Assembly: GCF_000714935.1 (NCBI RefSeq)
Contig: NZ_JMIR01000035.1
Coordinates: 1 to 51,088, forward strand
Length of the DNA stretch: 51,088 nt
Direction: 5' to 3'
Source: Tumebacillus flagellatus
GTDB taxonomy: Bacteria; Bacillota; Bacilli; Tumebacillales; Tumebacillaceae
The notes under the pieces are model-generated. The model saw nothing but the letters and a program-made list of their open reading frames with translations, was not told the DNA's origin and did no database searches. This document shows positions 32,021 to 39,533 of the stretch, piece after piece. Position 1 is the stretch's first letter; every line of letters starts with the position of its first letter. Both the position numbers and the translations under genes were made by a program.

Positions 32021-32997
32021 GCCGAGCCCTCCCCGCCGACGAAGTGACACGCGACGAGATGGTCGTCTCCGGTTGTTGATTCGAGCGCCGGCACCGATTG
32101 CCTGCACAGCTCCGTCGCAATCGGGCAGCGGGTATGGAACGCGCACCCGGACGGCGGGTTCATCGGGCTTGGCACTTCGCCTTGCAAGATCACCCGTTCA
32201 CGGGTCGCCGCCACTTCCGGTTGCGGCACGGCGGAGAGCAGCGCTTGGGTGTAGGGATGCTGCGGGTTTTCAAACAGCTCGTCGGCCGTCCCCGTCTCGA
32301 CGATTTTCCCCAAGTACATCACCGCCACCCGGTCGGCGACGTGACGAACGACAGACAGATCGTGCGAGATGAACAGGTAGGACAGGCCGAATTGTTCCTT
32401 GAGGTCTTGGAAGAGGTTCAAGACTTGCGACTGCACCGACACGTCCAGCGCCGAAACCGGTTCGTCCGCGACGATCACTTTCGGGTGCAGGGAGAGCGCG
32501 CGGGCGATGCCGATGCGCTGGCGTTGCCCGCCGGACAGTTCGTGCGGGAAACGGGCAGCGTAGGAATCGTTGAGGCCGACCGTCTGGAGCAGCTCCGAAA
32601 GTTTGTCGGCGCGCTGTTCCTTGGTGTGCAGGCCGTGCACTTCCATCGCTTCGAGAATCGACTCGCCGATCGGCAAGCGCGGGTTGAGGAACGAGTACGC
32701 GTCTTGGAAGACGATCTGCATCTCGCGGCGCAGTTGGAACAGGCGCGAGCGCGACATCTGACGGACTTCTTCGCCCATGAATTGAATCGAGCCGTCAGTT
32801 GCTTCCAATAAACGCAACACGGCGCGGCCCGTCGTCGATTTGCCGCAGCCGGACTCTCCGACGAGGGCGAGCGTTTCGCCTTGGTGGAGGTCAAACGAGA
32901 GACCGTCGACCGCGCGGACGGTGCCGAGCGTGCGAAGTCCTTTTTTGACAGGGAAGTGCATCTTCAGATCGCGAACGCGGAGGATCGGCTGGCTCAT
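32017..32997 (-). CDS. oppF: Oligopeptide ABC transporter ATP-binding protein (OppF-like)
   Basis: 326 residues from the ATG at 32997 (ATGA overlap with the oppD stop). Walker A is GESGCGKST (about 47-55), the signature LSGGQRQRIGIARAL, and Walker B VIVADEPVSALDVS. A C-terminal oligopeptide/dipeptide extension has GCAFHTRCPIATELC with cysteines, matching the Fe-S-like cluster motif of the family. It works as a heterodimer with OppD to power peptide uptake. Translation is coupled in the whole operon. Confidence 0.93.
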   Translation of the reverse strand: MSQPILRVRDLKMHFPVKKGLRTLGTVRAVDGLSFDLHQGETLALVGESGCGKSTTGRAVLRLLEATDGSIQFMGEEVRQMSRSRLFQLRREMQIVFQDAYSFLNPRLPIGESILEAMEVHGLHTKEQRADKLSELLQTVGLNDSYAARFPHELSGGQRQRIGIARALSLHPKVIVADEPVSALDVSVQSQVLNLFQDLKEQFGLSYLFISHDLSVVRHVADRVAVMYLGKIVETGTADELFENPQHPYTQALLSAVPQPEVAATRERVILQGEVPSPMNPPSGCAFHTRCPIATELCRQSVPALESTTGDDHLVACHFVGGEGSA

Positions 32998-33995
32998 GCG
33001 CGCACCTCCCGCCCTTGCAGCGTCTGCCCGGCGGCGTACCAGCAGCGCACGAAGCGCGCCCCGTCCAAACGGGAGAGCGGCGGCATCTCGCCGCACTCGG
33101 CGGTCGCGTGTTCACAGCGCCCCCGAAACCGGCAACCCGTTCCCCATTCGGTCGGCGCGGGCACCGCCCCTGGAATTTGATAGAAGCGCTCCTGCTTCTC
33201 CGTCATGCGCGGCGTCGCCGCCAACAGCGCCCGCGTGTACGGGTGCGTCGGGTCGGCAAACAGCGCTTTCGCCTCCGACTGCTCGATCACTTGCCCCGCG
33301 TACATGACGACCACGCGGCTGCACATCTCGGCGATCACGCCCAAGTCGTGCGAGATCAAGATCAGCGACATGCCGTTCTCGCGCTGCAACTCCGCCAGCA
33401 AGTCGAGAATCTGCGCTTGCGTCGTCACGTCGAGCGCGGTCGTCGGCTCGTCGGCGATCAACAGGTCCGGCTCGCAGGAGATCGCGATGGCAATCATGAC
33501 GCGCTGGCGCATCCCGCCGGACAACTGCTCCGGGTATTCGTGGAAGACGCGCTCGGGGCCGGGGATGCCGACTTTTTGCAACAGATCGAGCGCCCGTTCC
33601 TTCGCTTGCTTCTTCGACATGCCCATGTGATAGCGCAATCCCTCCATCAGCTGGTTGCCGATCGTATAATACGGCGAGAGCGAAGTCATCGGGTCTTGAA
33701 AGATCATCCCGATGCGCACGCCGCGCACTTTGTTTCGTTCCGCGTCTTTTAAATGAAGCAAATCGTCGCCGTCAAACAGCAATTGCCCGCTTTGCACGCG
33801 CGCCGATTCGGGGAGCAGACCCATCACCGCCAGCGACGACAGCGTTTTGCCGCAGCCGGACTCCCCGACCAGCCCCAGCGTCTCGCCGCGCCCGATGGAA
33901 ATCGAGACGCCGTCGAGCGCCGGGACCAACGTCTTGGCTTTGTCCTTGCTTTGGAAGGCAACGGTCAAGTCCCGCACATCCAGCAGTACACTCAC
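32994..33995 (-). CDS. oppD: Oligopeptide ABC transporter ATP-binding protein (OppD-like)
   Basis: 333 residues starting with GTG; GGGGG lies 7 bases upstream. Walker A is GESGCGKTL (about 43-51), signature LSGGMRQRVMIAIAI, and Walker B LLIADEPTTALDVT. The C-terminal oligo-domain (PGAVPAPTEWGTGCRFRGRC, with AECG) is present. It is first in the operon oppD-oppF-oppB-oppC. No substrate-binding lipoprotein (OppA) gene is in or beside the cluster, which is unusual: import would need a binding protein from elsewhere. It is divergent from the tandem HTH-TPR regulators. Confidence 0.93.
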   Translation of the reverse strand: MSVLLDVRDLTVAFQSKDKAKTLVPALDGVSISIGRGETLGLVGESGCGKTLSSLAVMGLLPESARVQSGQLLFDGDDLLHLKDAERNKVRGVRIGMIFQDPMTSLSPYYTIGNQLMEGLRYHMGMSKKQAKERALDLLQKVGIPGPERVFHEYPEQLSGGMRQRVMIAIAISCEPDLLIADEPTTALDVTTQAQILDLLAELQRENGMSLILISHDLGVIAEMCSRVVVMYAGQVIEQSEAKALFADPTHPYTRALLAATPRMTEKQERFYQIPGAVPAPTEWGTGCRFRGRCEHATAECGEMPPLSRLDGARFVRCWYAAGQTLQGREVRA

Positions 33996-34342
33996 ATCAA
34001 ACCCCCGCTTTCTCTCGCTCTCTTTATGGTAATATTCTGATAACTACAGGTAAAAAAATGATCCTCCCACGGTACCCTGTGCGGAGGAGCAGCGCCGAAA
34101 CTGGGGTTCAGAGGGAGACGAATTCGTCTCTTGTGTGGGTGGCGCTCCGAACGATTAGACACGAGGGAGTCGCGTTGGTTACACCCTTGGCTTCCAGAAA
34201 ATGATAGATTGCGATAACGACCGTTCCCCGTGGCTCCAGCTCCCCCCATCCGAGTAAAATCGGGCGCAAAGAATGGCATCCCTTGCGTTTTTTTCATGGT
34301 ACACTGAGTGTATCACTTTTTTCAGACAAAGGACGACCCAAT
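33996..34342. promoter_or_regulatory. Structured intergenic region between the opp operon and the regulator array
   Basis: This 347-base gap holds no convincing gene but several symmetric elements. On the minus strand (opp leader direction) CCTCC-G-CAC and GTG-GGAGG at about 34064-34086 form a stem, and ATCATTTTTTT follows: a Rho-independent terminator in front of oppD. GAGACGAATTCGTCTC (34115-34130) is a perfect 16-bp palindrome. It is enclosed by GCGCC (near 34091) and GGCGCTCC (34141-34148), which can pair with an inner bulge. The layout suggests a structured RNA or attenuator, and I match it to no known riboswitch. Confidence 0.5.
34297..34312 (+). promoter_or_regulatory. Extended -10 promoter overlapped by a palindrome, upstream of the regulator array
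   Basis: TGGTACACT (34297-34305) is an extended -10 element without a good -35 box. TACACTGAGTGTA (34300-34312) is a perfect 13-base palindrome that covers it, so a dimeric regulator bound here would block transcription. Transcription would start near 34312, about 30 bases before the ATG at 34343. Confidence 0.6.
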
Positions 34343-35578
34343 ATGTCACAATTCGCCTCTCTGGGCTCAAAACTTAAATCCTACCGAGAAGCCAAAGGCT
34401 TCAATCAAAAAGAACTCGCCGAGAAATCCGGCATCTCTCCCTCCACCGTCTCCGCGTTGGAAAACGGACGCTTCACTCCGTCGCCGGACCTGCTTCAGCG
34501 CATCGCCCTCGCGCTCGGGTTGCCGTTGCACGATCTCGTCGATCAGCCGACGGAACTCACGGTGGAAGCGTTGCTCGACGTCGCCCGCTTGCAGTTGCTT
34601 CGCCGCGAAGAAGCGCTGGCGCTTCAGACGATTGCGCAAATCCGCGAGCGCGGGACGCTGCTGGAAGACCAGCAAGACGAGTTGCAGTTGCTCGAAGCCA
34701 GTGCCCGGCTTGCCCAACCGGACCGGCTGCCCGCGCTGGAGATGCTTTACGCACTGGTGTACAAGCTGGAACTCGCGGCGCAAATCGACCATGTGTTTGT
34801 GGCGCGGGTGCAGTTGGCGCTGGGAGAAGGCTGGATGCAGAACGGGGATTTCGTGACGGCGGTGCATCATCTGAAACGCGGTCTTGAAGTGATGAACCAG
34901 CTTCCCGTGCCGGACGCCCTGGTGCTCGCCCAGCTTCATCACAGCTTGAGCGCTTGTTCACACCTGTTGCGCGACGAAGACGAAATGTCCGCGTCCATCG
35001 CCAAAGCCGCGGAGCTGTTTCACGCCACGAATTCGCCGCGCAGCATCGGCGAGATGTACCGGGAGCTCGCCCAAAGCTACCATGAAAAAAACGACCCCGT
35101 CCGCGCCGCCCGCGCTTATCAGCAAGCGGTGGCGTGTTACGAAATCGCTTTGCATCTCGATTGGAAAGTTCGCTTCGACGGCTACGCGGCGTTTCTGACC
35201 GGGCAACCTCCGGACGTGACCTTGGCGGCGTTGCAGAAGCAGTTGGAAGTTCCGCTTGAACCGCTGGATGAGGCGTTGGCGTACACGCGCATCGGCAAAG
35301 TCCACCTCAACTTGAATGACCTGCCCGCCGCCAAAGCCGCGATTATGAAAGCGCTTGAGCTCTCCGCGCCGCACGGAACGACCGGCGTGTACGCGTATGC
35401 GATGTTGGTTCAAGCGGAGGTTCTGCTCGCCGCGGGGGAATACGACCTCGCAAGCGAGACCGCTTTTGCCGCGTCCGACCTCTATGCGCAATTGCCGTTC
35501 TACCACACCAACCTGAAGGAATGCCTGCGCATCGGCAAGGAAGCGGTGCTTCGCATGCGGGGAGGCGGCAACGGATGA
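34343..35578 (+). CDS. RRNPP-like HTH-TPR regulator, array member 1
   Basis: 411 residues from the ATG at 34343 (AAAGGA upstream); an earlier ATG at 34283 lies before the promoter. An XRE HTH occupies residues about 6-67 (LGSKLKSYREAKGFNQKELA, GISPSTVSALENGRFTPSPD). The rest is helical TPR repeats, ending EYDLASETAFAASDLYAQLP and LKECLRIGKEAVLRMRGG. That C-terminal signature recurs in all four array members. By architecture it is a peptide-responsive transcription factor of PlcR/Rgg type. It diverges from the oligopeptide importer, and its stop overlaps the next start (ATGA). No small peptide gene is visible next to it. It is the most divergent of the four in the HTH. Confidence 0.87.
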   Translation: MSQFASLGSKLKSYREAKGFNQKELAEKSGISPSTVSALENGRFTPSPDLLQRIALALGLPLHDLVDQPTELTVEALLDVARLQLLRREEALALQTIAQIRERGTLLEDQQDELQLLEASARLAQPDRLPALEMLYALVYKLELAAQIDHVFVARVQLALGEGWMQNGDFVTAVHHLKRGLEVMNQLPVPDALVLAQLHHSLSACSHLLRDEDEMSASIAKAAELFHATNSPRSIGEMYRELAQSYHEKNDPVRAARAYQQAVACYEIALHLDWKVRFDGYAAFLTGQPPDVTLAALQKQLEVPLEPLDEALAYTRIGKVHLNLNDLPAAKAAIMKALELSAPHGTTGVYAYAMLVQAEVLLAAGEYDLASETAFAASDLYAQLPFYHTNLKECLRIGKEAVLRMRGGGNG

Positions 35579-36825
35579 ACAAACTGGGCGAGAAGATCAA
35601 AGCTTGCCGAGAAGCGAAGGGCTGGAACCAAAAAGAGCTCGCCGAGCGCGCGGATGTGTCGCCTGCCACCGTTTCGGCGGTGGAGAACGGGAGGTTTGTC
35701 CCGTCGCCGGACGTCGTGCACCGGATCGCGGCGGAGTTGGGCGTGAAGTTTTACGAGTTGGCGGAGCTCTTGCTGCCCGCCAGAGTCGACACGGCGCTGG
35801 AAATCGGAAGACAGCTGGTGGTGGACGTGGAGTTCGGACGTGTTTTGCGCATCGTGCAGGACCTTCAAGAGCAGGCGGACTTGTTGGAGTATCAAGCGGA
35901 CGAACTCGCCCGCTTGGAAGCGCATGTGTTGCTGTTTTGGCCGGAGAGCCGCATGCAATCGATTGAAACGCTCTATGCGCTCTCGTCCAAAACGGAGCGC
36001 GCCGCCCACGCCGATCCGACGTTTGCGTTTCGCGTGCAGAATACGCTCGGCATCGCGTGGCACCAGAACTACGATTTCATCACCGCGTTGCACCACTTTA
36101 CCCGCGCCAAGGAAATCCTCAGCTTCTTGCCCGATCACGGCGGTCTGCTGTACGGCCGGGTCCTCTACAACATCTCGGATTGCTTGCGGTATGTCGGCCG
36201 CGATGAAGAAGCGATCACCCACCTGGAAAAAGCGATCCCGTTGTTCCAACAAGAGCATCACTTCTATTCGGTCGGCGCCTGTTACTATGCGATCGGAATC
36301 AGTCTGAAAAACCTCGGCAGGATGCAAGAAGCGGCAGAAGCGTGCCGCCAATCCGTTCCGTGGTTTGAAAAAACGCAAAACCAAAGCTCCAAGTGGTTTG
36401 CGACCCGCGCCCGCAGTTATGCGTCCGTTTGGAACCCGGACTTGACCCTCGATGCGGTTGCCCGCTTGGAAGAGGAGCTCCGGGAATTGCGCGACCGCAT
36501 GCCGCCCAAGGACGTCGCGGTGACGACGACGCGCATCGCCAAGGTCTATCTGGATCTGCACATGCTCGCGGAAGCCAAGTCCGTTTTGGAAAAAGTGGAA
36601 CCGTTGTGCGCAAGTTTGCATCCGTGCGGGGAGCGGGCGTTCTTTCTCTTGAATTACGCGAAATATCACTTCGCTGTCGGGGATTATGATTCGGCAAGCT
36701 CCTATGCGTTTGAAGCGGCTGACCTGTACGCGTCGTTGCGTTTTTTCCATACCGACTTGCAAGAATGTCTGCGCGTCGGCAAGGAAGCGGTCTACAAACT
36801 GCGCGAGGAAGGTGCCTGCGGATGA
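35575..36825 (+). CDS. RRNPP-like HTH-TPR regulator, array member 2
   Basis: 416 residues. The HTH is MNKLGEKIKACREAKGWNQK and ELAERADVSPATVSAVENGR (residues 1-40), then FVPSPDVVHRIAAELG. The TPR region contains NTLGIAWHQNYDFITALHHF and YNISDCLRYVGRDEEAITHL. The C-terminus is DYDSASSYAFEAADLYASLR and LQECLRVGKEAVYKLRE. The HTH is nearly the same as in member 3 (VSPATVSAVENGRFVP shared), so the two may read the same operators, while the TPR parts differ and may bind different peptides. ATGA overlaps join it to both neighbours; GGGGAGG precedes the ATG. Residues of the two recognition helices look intact. Confidence 0.87.
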   Translation: MNKLGEKIKACREAKGWNQKELAERADVSPATVSAVENGRFVPSPDVVHRIAAELGVKFYELAELLLPARVDTALEIGRQLVVDVEFGRVLRIVQDLQEQADLLEYQADELARLEAHVLLFWPESRMQSIETLYALSSKTERAAHADPTFAFRVQNTLGIAWHQNYDFITALHHFTRAKEILSFLPDHGGLLYGRVLYNISDCLRYVGRDEEAITHLEKAIPLFQQEHHFYSVGACYYAIGISLKNLGRMQEAAEACRQSVPWFEKTQNQSSKWFATRARSYASVWNPDLTLDAVARLEEELRELRDRMPPKDVAVTTTRIAKVYLDLHMLAEAKSVLEKVEPLCASLHPCGERAFFLLNYAKYHFAVGDYDSASSYAFEAADLYASLRFFHTDLQECLRVGKEAVYKLREEGACG

Positions 36826-38063
36826 CTTCGCTTGGAGAGAAGATCAAGCTCTGCCGGGAAGCAAGGGGCTTTACCCAACGCGAACTCGCCGAGCGCGCCG
36901 ATGTGTCGCCCGCGACCGTCTCGGCGGTGGAGAACGGACGGTTCGTTCCGACACCGGACGTCGTGCATCGGATCGCGGCGGAGTTGGGGTTGCCGTTTTA
37001 TGAATTGGCGGAATTGATTCCGTCGCCGAAATTGGACACGCTCTTGGAGATCGCCACGGTGTATTTGAGCAACCGCGACAACGTCCGCGCGTTGCAAACG
37101 CTGCACCGCGCCCAGACGGAACACCCGACGATGCTGGAGTATCAACGCGATGAGTTGACGATGATCGAAGCAAACTGCCTGATTTACTTCCCGGAAAGCC
37201 GGATGCAGGGAATTGAGACGTTCTACGCGCTGTCCCGCAAGCTCGAAGGCAACGCGCACACCGACCTCCGCTTGGCGTTTCGCGTGCAAAACGGATTGGG
37301 GGCGGCGTGGTACCTGCACCAAGACTTCGTGACGGCGCTGCATCATTACGCCCGTGCGCTGGAGATTTTGAAGTCGCTGCCGGAGCCGGGACACAAACTG
37401 CTCGCGACGGCGCATTACAACACCGGCGACTGCTTGCGGTGGCTCGGACGGGATCACGAAGCGATCCTGCATCTGCAACAAGCGATCGAGCCGTTGACCA
37501 AGCTGCGGAATTTCTTCATGCTCGGGAGTTGTTACTTCTCGCTCGGCGTGAGTTATAAAAACCTGGGCCTGATGCCGCAAGCGGTGCAGGCGTTTCGCAA
37601 CGCGGTTCCATTGATGCAACAGGCGAAGTCGAAGTTGTTTGAGATGCGCTGCCGCAGTTACGTCGCCTTTTTCGACCCGGAGCAGACGGACGATGCCGTT
37701 GCGGTGTTCGAACAGGAGCTGCGGGAGTTGGAAGATACTTTGACGCCCCAGTACCGGGGACTTGTCCACACACGGATGGCCAAAGTGCACCTCGACCGCG
37801 GCGACCTCGAACAAGCCCAAGCCGCTTTGGAAAAAGCGGAGGGTCTGCTCTCCGGGCTTCCCCCGCGCGGCGAGCATGCCTACTTCCTGCTGAACTGCGC
37901 CCTCTACCACATGGCGAGGGAGGACTATGACGCCGCTTCCCGCTATGCGTTTGAAGCGACGGACCTGTACGCGTCGCTGCGGTTTTTTCTTGCGGAGTTG
38001 CAAGAATCCCTGCGCATCGGCAAGGAAGCGGTGTTTCGGATGCGTCAGGAGGTGACCTCATGA
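36822..38063 (+). CDS. RRNPP-like HTH-TPR regulator, array member 3
   Basis: 413 residues. The HTH starts MTSLGEKIKLCREARGFTQR and continues ELAERADVSPATVSAVENGR. The middle is TPR-like with NGLGAAWYLHQDFVTALHHY, YNTGDCLRWLGRDHEAILHL and LGVSYKNLGLMPQAVQAFRN. It ends DYDAASRYAFEATDLYASLR, LQESLRIGKEAVFRMRQE. Segment by segment it aligns with member 2, so recent duplication is clear. The start overlaps the stop of member 2 and its stop overlaps member 4 (ATGA). No catalytic residues of Rap phosphatases are evident; with an HTH at the N-terminus it should act on DNA. Confidence 0.87.
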   Translation: MTSLGEKIKLCREARGFTQRELAERADVSPATVSAVENGRFVPTPDVVHRIAAELGLPFYELAELIPSPKLDTLLEIATVYLSNRDNVRALQTLHRAQTEHPTMLEYQRDELTMIEANCLIYFPESRMQGIETFYALSRKLEGNAHTDLRLAFRVQNGLGAAWYLHQDFVTALHHYARALEILKSLPEPGHKLLATAHYNTGDCLRWLGRDHEAILHLQQAIEPLTKLRNFFMLGSCYFSLGVSYKNLGLMPQAVQAFRNAVPLMQQAKSKLFEMRCRSYVAFFDPEQTDDAVAVFEQELRELEDTLTPQYRGLVHTRMAKVHLDRGDLEQAQAALEKAEGLLSGLPPRGEHAYFLLNCALYHMAREDYDAASRYAFEATDLYASLRFFLAELQESLRIGKEAVFRMRQEVTS

Positions 38064-39301
38064 ATGCACTTGGGGAGAAGATCAAAGACCTGCGCGAAGC
38101 TCGCGGTTGGCTGCAAAAAGAGCTCGCCGAGAAAGCGGAAGTTTCCCCTGCCACGATCTCGGGCGTGGAAAACGGGAGATTTGCGCCGTCGCCGGAGATT
38201 CTGTTTCGCCTCTCGAAAACGCTTGACGCGGAATTTATAGAACTGGTCGAAATGATCCCGGACCTCACAGTGGCTGCCTGGTTAGAGGTCATCATGTTGG
38301 TCAATTTGGAAAGGAAGTTTGCCAAAGCATTGGAACTCGTGTATCGCGTTCGAGAAAACTTCCCCTCGATGCAAGACTACCAACGCGATCAACTGACCTA
38401 TGCAGAAGCGGCTCTCATGACGGTCGAGGATCACACTAGGATACAGGCCTTGCAAGTGCTGTATTCTATGGCGGAAAAGTGGGAAGACAAAGTCAACGCC
38501 AACCCACTGTTTGTGATGCAGTTGCATTATACCCTTGGAGGGGCTTGGCATCGCAGGATGGAATTCGTCATGGCTCTGCATCACTACAAGAGGTCAGCCG
38601 ACATCATACATCAACACCCTGAATTGCAAAACTATCGGACGGTTCCAACTTTGCTCTATGCCATTGGCGATTCGTTGCGATTTCTTGGACGCTTCCAGGA
38701 AGCCATCTCGTATCTGCAACGCGCGCTGCCGAAATTGATTGACCAAACTCCCGAAACCAATTACGCGGTTGGGGGCTGTTACTTCGCACTGGGAAATACC
38801 TATAAAAATCTAGGCGATCACTCAAAAGCGGCCGATATGTTCTTCGAAGCGATTCCTTGGTTTCAAAAGTCGGATATGTACTGGTTTGTCGTGCGTGCCA
38901 AAAGTTATGCGTACATACTGAAACCCGGTTTACGTAAGTTTGCACTTGATGTCCTGAAGGAAGAGTTGCATAAACTAAAAGACCTCATGAAACCAAGTGA
39001 CGTTGCCATGACGAAATCGCGAATGGCGAAACTGCACCTTGATCGGAATGAATTCCCCGAAGCCTTGGTCTTGTTGCAAGAAGCGGAAACTCTGCTCGCC
39101 GACTCCTTGCCTTGCGAACAGCGCGCCTATTTTCTGCTGACATCATCGTACTGTCAGTTCGCTCTCGGGGATTATGATGCCGCGAGCACGTATGCGTTTG
39201 AAGCGGTGGATGTCTATTCTTCCTTGCGAAACTTTCAAACCGAACTGAAAGAAGCCCTGCAGATCGGCAAGGAAGCCGTCCTCAAGCTCCGTCCTCTATA
39301 A
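38060..39301 (+). CDS. RRNPP-like HTH-TPR regulator, array member 4 (mosaic composition)
   Basis: 413 residues. The HTH is MNALGEKIKDLREARGWLQK, ELAEKAEVSPATISGVENGR, then FAPSPEILFRLSKTLD. TPR-like units include YTLGGAWHRRMEFVMALHHY and LGNTYKNLGDHSKAADMFFE. The end is DYDAASTYAFEAVDVYSSLR and LKEALQIGKEAVLKLRPL. The first 180 bases are G+C-rich like members 1-3, whereas about 38280-39110 is visibly richer in A+T, with different codon choice. This suggests gene conversion or recombination of the HTH with an imported TPR segment. The transcript has no clear plus-strand terminator at the end. Confidence 0.86.
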   Translation: MNALGEKIKDLREARGWLQKELAEKAEVSPATISGVENGRFAPSPEILFRLSKTLDAEFIELVEMIPDLTVAAWLEVIMLVNLERKFAKALELVYRVRENFPSMQDYQRDQLTYAEAALMTVEDHTRIQALQVLYSMAEKWEDKVNANPLFVMQLHYTLGGAWHRRMEFVMALHHYKRSADIIHQHPELQNYRTVPTLLYAIGDSLRFLGRFQEAISYLQRALPKLIDQTPETNYAVGGCYFALGNTYKNLGDHSKAADMFFEAIPWFQKSDMYWFVVRAKSYAYILKPGLRKFALDVLKEELHKLKDLMKPSDVAMTKSRMAKLHLDRNEFPEALVLLQEAETLLADSLPCEQRAYFLLTSSYCQFALGDYDAASTYAFEAVDVYSSLRNFQTELKEALQIGKEAVLKLRPL

Positions 39302-39377
39302 AAAAAAGAGCCCGTGATTGTCGAGGTCACGAGCCAAAATTTGGGAGAGCGTTTACCAACACTCTACGAAGTTTGTC
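39300..39377 (-). ncRNA. Candidate small RNA downstream of the regulator array
   Basis: A self-contained unit of promoter, hairpin and terminator lies on the minus strand. A TTGATA/TACTAT promoter (39384-39412) implies a start near 39377. The RNA then has an 8-bp stem AGAGTGTT-GGTA-AACGCTCT and ends in a terminator stem GCTCGTGA/TCACGGGC followed by TCTTTTTTT at 39301-39310. The length is about 78 bases. The 3' end abuts the last codons of array member 4 on the opposite strand. No Rfam-type family is recognised by eye. An 8-codon frame (MTNFVECW) begins at about the start point and could be leaderless, but a non-coding role is more likely. Confidence 0.6.
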
Positions 39378-39383
39378 ATAAAA

Positions 39384-39412
39384 ATAGTACCAATGGGTAG
39401 TTGCAATATCAA
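39384..39412 (-). promoter_or_regulatory. Sigma-A promoter of the small RNA candidate
   Basis: TTGATA (39407-39412) and TACTAT (39384-39389), read on the minus strand, have exactly 17-base spacing. No coding gene uses it; it points to the small RNA unit. Confidence 0.65.
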
Positions 39413-39481
39413 TACTATAGTGGAAATATTTTGCCCCGACCCTTACTATTGTACGATTTCAGAATTGATAAATCGAAGCAG

Positions 39482-39526
39482 AACAAAACCCCCTCGTGTT
39501 TTCAACAGACACGAGGGGGTTTTGGG
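39482..39526. terminator. Strong terminator after argD
   Basis: AAAACCCCCTCGTG and CACGAGGGGGTTTT pair over 14 bases around an 11-base loop. It closes the arginine operon and can work in both directions. Confidence 0.9.
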
Positions 39527-39533
39527 CTTTCGT

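Noticed and set aside
33992-34297. A 101-codon frame starting ATGAAAAAAACG and ending on the oppD start codon
   Set aside because: Its composition is unlike a protein, it has no ribosome site and it spans the leader terminator and palindrome, so it is better explained as structured non-coding DNA.
33996-34342. A T-box riboswitch in the opp leader
   Set aside because: The sequence AGGGTACCGTGG near 34070 partly resembles the T-box core, but the GGTGG part and other conserved stem elements are absent.
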